Below, one piece after another: positions 59,094 through 64,000 of a DNA stretch of 64,000 nucleotides. The stretch is from Solwaraspora sp. WMMD1047. GTDB taxonomy: Bacteria; Actinomycetota; Actinomycetes; Mycobacteriales; Micromonosporaceae. Each line of letters begins with the position of its first letter. Positions within the stretch are counted from its first letter, which is position 1. The notes beneath the pieces are model-generated. The model had not been told where the DNA came from. It ran no database searches and saw only the letters and a list, made by a program, of their open reading frames with translations. The position numbers and the translations under genes are program-made. The stretch spans positions 1,488,001 through 1,552,000 of the forward strand of contig NZ_JARUBL010000001.1 in the NCBI RefSeq assembly GCF_029626155.1, given 5' to 3'.

Positions 59094-60311
59094 ATGACCA
59101 CAGACGACCAGGGTGCCGGACCCGACCAGGGCACCGCACCGGTCCGCCGGCGGGTCGTGCTCACCGGCATCAGCTCCCGGGCCTGGGAACACCCCGCCGA
59201 CCGTGGCGCCCTGACCGCGCTGCGGGAGTTGCGCGGCTTCGACGACGTGGTCAAGGCGTTCTTCGGGATGTGGAACGAACGCGGTTTCCGGCTGTCGTAC
59301 CTGGCGGCGGCGATCCGGGTGGACCACCGGCAGTACCCGCGGGTGTACCAGCGGTACGCCGAGGCCGGCGCCGCGCTGGACATCCCCGAACTGCCCGAAC
59401 TCTTCGTCAACCAGTCGCCCTGGCTGACCGCCGAGGCGATCGGGCTGGACCGGCCGTTCATCGTGCTCAACTCGGCCTGCGTGCAGCAGCTCGACGACGA
59501 CGAGCTGCGCTGCCTGCTCGGCCACGAGCTGGGCCACGTCCGCAGCGGACACGCCGTCTACAAGACCATCCTGATGATCCTGACCCGGTGGGCGGCCAGC
59601 CTGAGCTGGCTGCCGGTGGGCGCGATGGCGCTGCGGGCGATCATCGCCGCGATGCTCGAATGGTGGCGCAAGGCCGAGCTCTCCGCCGACCGGGCCGGCC
59701 TGCTCGCCGGCCAGGACCCGGCCGCCGCGCTGCGGCTGCTGATGAAGCTGGCCGGCGGCGGTGACCTCAGCCAGATCGACACCGCCGCCTTCCTGGAGCA
59801 GGCCGCCGAGTACGAGGGCGGCGGCGACCTGCGGGACAGCCTGCACAAGCTGCGGATGACCGCCTGGAGCACCCACCCGGTACCGGTGGCCCGGGCCGCG
59901 GCGCTGCGCGGGTGGATCGACTCCGGGGCGTACCAGCGGGTGCTCTCCGGCGACTACCCGCGGCGCGAGGACGACGCGATGACCTCGGTGTCGGCCGAGG
60001 TCAAGGCCGCCGCCGAGTCGTACCGGGAGGAGTTCGGCCGGTCCCAGGACCCGTTGATCGGGCTGCTGCGCCGGCTCGGCGACGGTGCCAGCGACCTCGG
60101 CGAGTGGGTCGGCGGCGGGGCCGGGCGGGCCCGGTCCTGGATGAACGCGGCGAGCGAGGCCGCCGGCCGGGCGGCCGGCCGCCCGAACGGCAACGCCCGC
60201 CCGCACCCGGGCGGCGCGAGCGGGCGGGGCGGCGGGTCGGATGGTGCCGACGGGCCGGGTGGCGGCGCGGGCGAGCCGCCAGCGGAGGGCTCCGTCGACC
60301 CCGACCGGTAA
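59094..60311 (+). CDS. M48-family zinc metallopeptidase
   Basis: 405 residues from an ATG at 59094 with a strong AGGGGGGAG site. Zinc motif HELGH (144-148) in LRCLLGHELGHVRSGHAVYK, then a hydrophobic pair (ILMILTRWAASLSWLPVGAM, LRAIIAAML) and third ligand Glu in WWRKAELSADRAGLLAG. The C-terminal ~60 residues are Gly/Pro-rich and disordered. Probably a membrane-associated peptidase, HtpX/Oma1-like in the active site. Confidence 0.9.
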   Translation: MTTDDQGAGPDQGTAPVRRRVVLTGISSRAWEHPADRGALTALRELRGFDDVVKAFFGMWNERGFRLSYLAAAIRVDHRQYPRVYQRYAEAGAALDIPELPELFVNQSPWLTAEAIGLDRPFIVLNSACVQQLDDDELRCLLGHELGHVRSGHAVYKTILMILTRWAASLSWLPVGAMALRAIIAAMLEWWRKAELSADRAGLLAGQDPAAALRLLMKLAGGGDLSQIDTAAFLEQAAEYEGGGDLRDSLHKLRMTAWSTHPVPVARAAALRGWIDSGAYQRVLSGDYPRREDDAMTSVSAEVKAAAESYREEFGRSQDPLIGLLRRLGDGASDLGEWVGGGAGRARSWMNAASEAAGRAAGRPNGNARPHPGGASGRGGGSDGADGPGGGAGEPPAEGSVDPDR

Positions 60312-60332
60312 GGCCGGCCTAGCATCGCGGTC

Positions 60333-61697
60333 ATGACTTCACCGAGTTTCACCGAAGCCGCACTGCGGGCGGCGATCGAACGCGAGATGCCGGGGGTCCG
60401 GGCCGACCTGGAACGGCTGGTGCGCATTCCGGGCATCGCGTTCGACGGCTTCGACCACTCCCAGGTGGAACGCTCCGCCGAGGCGGTCGCCGAACTGCTG
60501 CGCGGCTGCGACCTGGACGTCCGGATCGTCCGCTCCGGCGGGCAACCGGCGGTGATCGGTCGTCGGCCCGCCCCGCCCGGCGCGCCGACCGTCCTGCTCT
60601 ACGCCCACCACGACGTGCAGCCGACCGGTGACCCGACCCTGTGGGAGAGCGAGCCGTTCGAGCCGGTGGAGCGCGACGGCCGGCTGTACGGGCGGGGCGC
60701 GGCCGACGACAAGGCCGGCGTACTGGCGCACGTCGCCGCGCTGCGGGCCTTCGGCGACGCGCTGCCGGTCGGGGTGGCCCTCTTCATCGAGGGCGAGGAG
60801 GAGTTCGGTTCGGAGTCACTGGACCGGCTGCTCGCCGAGTACCGCGAGGAGCTGGCCTGCGACGTGATCGTGATCGCCGACTCGGGGAACTGGGACATCG
60901 GCGTACCGGCCCTCACCACCTCGCTGCGCGGGCTGGTGAACTGCTTCGTCGAGGTGCGCACCCTCGACCACGCGGTGCACAGCGGGATGTTCGGCGGTGC
61001 CGTACCGGACGCGCTGACCGCGCTGGCCCGGCTGCTCGCCACCCTGCACGACGAGGCGGGTAACGTCGCGGTGGCCGGGCTGGTCGGACCCGGTGGCGCG
61101 GTGGTGGACTACCCGGAGGACCGGCTGCGGCACGAGGCCGGGGTCGTCGACGGGGTCTCGCTGATCGGCACCGGTCGGCTGACCGAGCGGATCTGGACGA
61201 AGCCGGCGCTGGCCGTACTCGGCATCGACGCCCCGCCGACGAACGCGGCGCCGAACGCGTTGGTCCCGGCCGCGAAGGCGAAGCTCAGCCTGCGACTGGC
61301 GCCCGGTGACGACCCCAAGCGGGCGTACGCCGCCCTGCGCGAGCACCTGGTCAAGCACGCGCCGTGGGGGGCCGCGGTGACGGTCACCTTCGAGAGCGAC
61401 GGAGCGCCCTGCGTGATCGACTCGACCGGCCCGATGTACGACGCCGCGCGGGCGGCGTTCCGGACCGCCTGGGACGGGGTGGAGCCGGTCGAGATCGGGG
61501 TGGGTGGCTCGATCCCGTTCATCGCCACCTTCCAGGAGATGTTCCCGGCGGCGGCGATCCTGGTGACCGGGGTGGAGGACCCGTACGCCCAGGCGCACGG
61601 GCCGAACGAGAGCCTGCACCTCGGCGAGTTCGCCCGGGTCTGCCTCGCGGAGGCGCTGCTGCTGGCGAACGTCGCGGGGGTGGCTGCCGACCGCTGA
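60333..61697 (+). CDS. M20-family dipeptidase/peptidase
   Basis: 454 residues from an ATG at 60333. Metal and catalytic motifs: LLYAHHDVQPTG (His ~91), LYGRGAADDKAGV (bridging Asp), FIEGEEEFGSES (catalytic Glu pair), and a dimerisation domain (TLDHAVHSGMFGG), then GGSIPFIATF and HGPNESLHLGEF. Hydrolyses dipeptides or N-acyl amino acids with two zinc ions. Cytoplasmic. Confidence 0.92.
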   Translation: MTSPSFTEAALRAAIEREMPGVRADLERLVRIPGIAFDGFDHSQVERSAEAVAELLRGCDLDVRIVRSGGQPAVIGRRPAPPGAPTVLLYAHHDVQPTGDPTLWESEPFEPVERDGRLYGRGAADDKAGVLAHVAALRAFGDALPVGVALFIEGEEEFGSESLDRLLAEYREELACDVIVIADSGNWDIGVPALTTSLRGLVNCFVEVRTLDHAVHSGMFGGAVPDALTALARLLATLHDEAGNVAVAGLVGPGGAVVDYPEDRLRHEAGVVDGVSLIGTGRLTERIWTKPALAVLGIDAPPTNAAPNALVPAAKAKLSLRLAPGDDPKRAYAALREHLVKHAPWGAAVTVTFESDGAPCVIDSTGPMYDAARAAFRTAWDGVEPVEIGVGGSIPFIATFQEMFPAAAILVTGVEDPYAQAHGPNESLHLGEFARVCLAEALLLANVAGVAADR

Positions 61698-61790
61698 CCG
61701 TCCGGCTTTTTCGGCCTGGCCGGGACGCGCCGGGCGCGGATGTCGGGAAAGTCGTGCGAAGTGTCGCACCGGGACGCTAGAGTTTCGAAC

Positions 61791-61997
61791 ATGAGTACGA
61801 ATGAGGCTATCGCGCGGCTCGACGCCGCTGTCAGTGCTCTGGGGGACGTCGACGTCTCCGCGTGGTCGGAGGACGCGCTCAAGGATCAACTGGGCGACCT
61901 GTCGGCCGCCCTCTGCGCGCTCGATGCGCTGCTCTCCCGGGTCGCCGACGCGGTCCGCGAGCGCGGCCTGCGGATCGAGGAGCCGGTTTCGGCCTGA
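61791..61997 (+). CDS. Small helical protein, unknown function
   Basis: 68 residues from an ATG at 61791. Helical and acidic: [57 protein letters not shown]. Similar to the N-terminal end of DUF222-type proteins, but this stands alone. Function unknown. Confidence 0.55.
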   Translation: MSTNEAIARLDAAVSALGDVDVSAWSEDALKDQLGDLSAALCALDALLSRVADAVRERGLRIEEPVSA

Positions 61998-62146
61998 CGG
62001 CGGGCCGCCGGGCGCGGGGCGGCGGAACGAGGAGCGGTCCGCCCGAGGAGAGGCCGTCGGGTGCGGGGCGCGGCGGGGAGCCGCCCGGCCGGACGGTTCC
62101 CGGGCAGGCCGGTGTTTGTGTCGGGGGTGGCTGTCAGGATCGTGCC

Positions 62147-63703
62147 ATGCGGTTCATCGACCTGGCAGCCACCTCGGCTGCGGTGGCGGCGACCTCGGGC
62201 CGGCGAGCCAAGGTCGACCTGCTGGCCGCGACGCTGCGGGCGCTCGGTCCCGACGAGATCGTGCCGGGCGCCGCCTACCTCGCCGGCGAGTTGCGGCAAC
62301 GGCAGACCGGGGTCGGCTACGCCAGCCTGCGGGACCGGCCGTCGCCCGCCGAGTCGCCCACCCTCACCGTGGCCCAGGTCGACGCCGCCATCGAGGCGAT
62401 CGCGGCCGTCGCCGGTGCCGGTTCCCAGGCCCGCCGACGCGGGCTGCTCGACGCCCTGCTCGCCGCCGCCACCCTCGACGAGCAACGGCTGCTGGTCGGG
62501 CTCTTCAGCGGCGAACTGCGGCAGGGCGCCCAGGCCGGCCTGCTGGCCGACGCGGTCGCCCGCGCAGCCGAGGTGCCGGCCGGCACGGTCCGGCGGGCGC
62601 TGCTGCTGGCTGGCGACCTGAAGCTGGTGGCGCACGCCGCGCTGACCGGGGGTGCCGCCGCGCTCGACCGGTTCGCCCTCCAGGTCGGCCGGCCGCTGGC
62701 CCCGATGCTCGCCCAGAGCGCGGCCTCCGTCGAGGCGGCCCTGGCCGCGACCGGCGCGCCCGCCGTGGTGGACAACAAGCTCGACGGCATCCGGATCCAG
62801 GTGCACCGCTCCGGCGCCGACGTCGCGGTCTTCACCCGCAGCCTCGACGAGATCACCGGCCGGGTGCCGGCGGTGGTGGCCGCGGTCCGCGCCCTGCCGG
62901 CCCGGCAACTGGTCTTGGACGGCGAGGCGATCCTGCTGGACGCCGCCGGCCGACCCCGGCCGTTTCAGGAGACCGCCAGCCGGGCCGCCATCCGGGGCGC
63001 CCGCCGCGCGGCGGCCGGGACAGCCGGCGCGGAGGCGGCCGGCGGTGGGCTGACGCCGTACTTCTTCGATCTGCTGCACCTGGACGGGGCCGACCTGCTC
63101 GACGCGCCCGGCCGGGACCGGTGGGCGGCGCTCGCGGCCACCGCGCCGGCCGACCTGCTCGTCGGCCGGGTCACCGTCGAGACGGTGGAGCAGGCGTCCG
63201 CCGCCTTCTCCGCCGCGCTGGACGCCGGCCAGGAAGGCATCGTCGTCAAGTCGCCCGAGGCGCCGTACGACGCCGGCCGGCGGGGCGCCGCCTGGGTGAA
63301 GGTCAAGCCCCGGCACACCCTCGACCTGGTGGTACTCGCCGTCGAGTGGGGCAGCGGTCGGCGCCGGGGCTGGCTGTCGAACCTGCACCTCGGCGCCCGC
63401 GACCCGGCCACCGGCGGATTCGTGATGCTGGGCAAGACGTTCAAGGGGCTCACCGACGAGCTGCTGCGCTGGCAGACCGAACGGTTCCAGGAGTTGGCCG
63501 TCGAGCGCGGCGACTGGCTGGTCCGGGTCCGGCCCGAGCAGGTGGTGGAGATCGCCTTCGACGGCGTGCAGACCAGCACCCGCTATCCCGGCGGGATGGC
63601 GCTGCGGTTCGCCCGGGTGCTGCGCTACCGCGACGACAAGAGCGCCGCCGAGGCCGACACCATCGACGCCGTCCGCGCCCTGCACGCCGGCCGGGCCGGC
63701 TGA
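62147..63703 (+). CDS. ATP-dependent DNA ligase
   Basis: 518 residues from an ATG at 62147. N-terminal helical domain (residues 1-200), then the adenylation domain: catalytic Lys211 in [15 protein letters not shown] (motif I), [11 protein letters not shown] (III), [10 protein letters not shown] (IIIa), [18 protein letters not shown] (IV), [10 protein letters not shown] (V). The OB domain follows. Joins nicks in duplex DNA with ATP; extra to the NAD-dependent LigA, probably for repair. A stand-alone LigB/LigC-type enzyme. Confidence 0.95.
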   Translation: MRFIDLAATSAAVAATSGRRAKVDLLAATLRALGPDEIVPGAAYLAGELRQRQTGVGYASLRDRPSPAESPTLTVAQVDAAIEAIAAVAGAGSQARRRGLLDALLAAATLDEQRLLVGLFSGELRQGAQAGLLADAVARAAEVPAGTVRRALLLAGDLKLVAHAALTGGAAALDRFALQVGRPLAPMLAQSAASVEAALAATGAPAVVDNKLDGIRIQVHRSGADVAVFTRSLDEITGRVPAVVAAVRALPARQLVLDGEAILLDAAGRPRPFQETASRAAIRGARRAAAGTAGAEAAGGGLTPYFFDLLHLDGADLLDAPGRDRWAALAATAPADLLVGRVTVETVEQASAAFSAALDAGQEGIVVKSPEAPYDAGRRGAAWVKVKPRHTLDLVVLAVEWGSGRRRGWLSNLHLGARDPATGGFVMLGKTFKGLTDELLRWQTERFQELAVERGDWLVRVRPEQVVEIAFDGVQTSTRYPGGMALRFARVLRYRDDKSAAEADTIDAVRALHAGRAG

Positions 63704-63710
63704 CCGACGC

Positions 63711-63965
63711 TCAGCGCGCGGCCAGCGAGCGTACGTAGTTGACCTGCTGGTGGATCTGCTGGACCTGCGGCTGACCGGTGACCGGGATCCGGGCCACGTA
63801 CTGCCGCGGGCCGTTGCCGACCGTCACCTGCACCGTGCCCCGGTGGATCGTCTCCTTGACCAGCAGGAAGAACAGGCTGAACACGGTCAGCACGCAGAAG
63901 CCGACGATCGCCGCGACGATCGCCCAGGTCGGTGTCTTCTGCTCGGACTGCCAGTAGTCCGCCAC
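63711..63965 (-). CDS. Small single-pass membrane protein
   Basis: 84 residues from a GTG at 63965. One membrane helix (WAIVAAIVGFCVLTVFSLFF), preceded by a short charged start and followed by a beta-like soluble end (TVQVTVGNGPRQYVARIPVT). Unknown function; convergent with the ligase gene (7-bp gap). No DNA upstream of the start beyond 35 bp is available to judge the promoter. Confidence 0.7.
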   Translation of the reverse strand: MADYWQSEQKTPTWAIVAAIVGFCVLTVFSLFFLLVKETIHRGTVQVTVGNGPRQYVARIPVTGQPQVQQIHQQVNYVRSLAAR

Positions 63966-64000
63966 CTGCCAGGTCGAGCCCGCCAGCGGGATCTCCCCGG

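Noticed and set aside
1-64000. Secondary-metabolite cluster around the methyltransferase, monooxygenase and hydrolase genes
   Set aside because: No PKS, NRPS, terpene or RiPP core gene is present in the window; the tailoring-like genes are separately regulated.

Overview
The window is very GC-rich DNA from an actinomycete. Paired XRE/DUF5753 and DUF397 genes, SCO6745-family and DUF1800/DUF1501 genes, many GTG/TTG starts, Tat signals and a tRNA-Arg(TCT) of actinobacterial type point to Micromonosporaceae (Micromonospora, Plantactinospora and relatives). The family is an inference; no species can be named. Functions below come from reading motifs by eye, with no database search.

Layout. (1) 1-17 kb is chromosomal: a cut-off sensor kinase, a kinase-response regulator operon, a Tat-exported PHP protein, a PLP dehydratase, an exported serpin, a DUF1800-DUF1501 pair, a methyltransferase, an FAD monooxygenase divergent from its probable TetR repressor, an alpha/beta hydrolase, a decayed DUF664 gene, an SCO6745-family gene and a TetR-acyltransferase operon. 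Both TetR loci carry clear palindromic operators. (2) 17.4-30.4 kb is an accessory island of small, mostly unrelated genes (SRPBCC, MTHFR-like, DUF7662, HTH, DUF1877, DUF4279, broken ATP-grasp, a PD-(D/E)XK nuclease-like protein, HicAB). A dispersed repeat built on GCGGCAGATCCGGATGCCC recurs between them, usually just after the stop codon of a minus-strand gene and often beside a variable hairpin. It looks like a gene-cassette array without a visible integrase and is the most novel feature here. (3) 30.4-37 kb is a catabolic cluster: CoA-transferase, IclR regulator and citryl-CoA-lyase-like enzyme on one strand; LigB- and LigA-type dioxygenase subunits, DoxX and an amidohydrolase on the other, with a palindromic candidate operator in the shared promoter region.

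(4) 37-46 kb holds a surface beta-helix protein, membrane proteins, a MOSC protein, an Hsp70-like ATPase fused to a beta-propeller-like tail, the tRNA and a hydrolase overlapping its convergent neighbour. (5) 46.3-51.7 kb contains an intact ssb gene and a second, 5'-truncated copy of 611 bp about 4.5 kb away. Between them lie a broken large serine recombinase, an Ntn-hydrolase-like gene and a 125-bp structure bounded by perfect 23-bp inverted repeats; this looks like a decayed element inserted in ssb. (6) 51.7-64 kb returns to chromosomal genes: SDR, PAP2 phosphatase, an XRE/DUF397 locus with its small partner proteins, cobD-cobQ, a nucleoside-kinase-like P-loop protein, an M48 peptidase, an M20 dipeptidase, an ATP-dependent DNA ligase and a small membrane protein.
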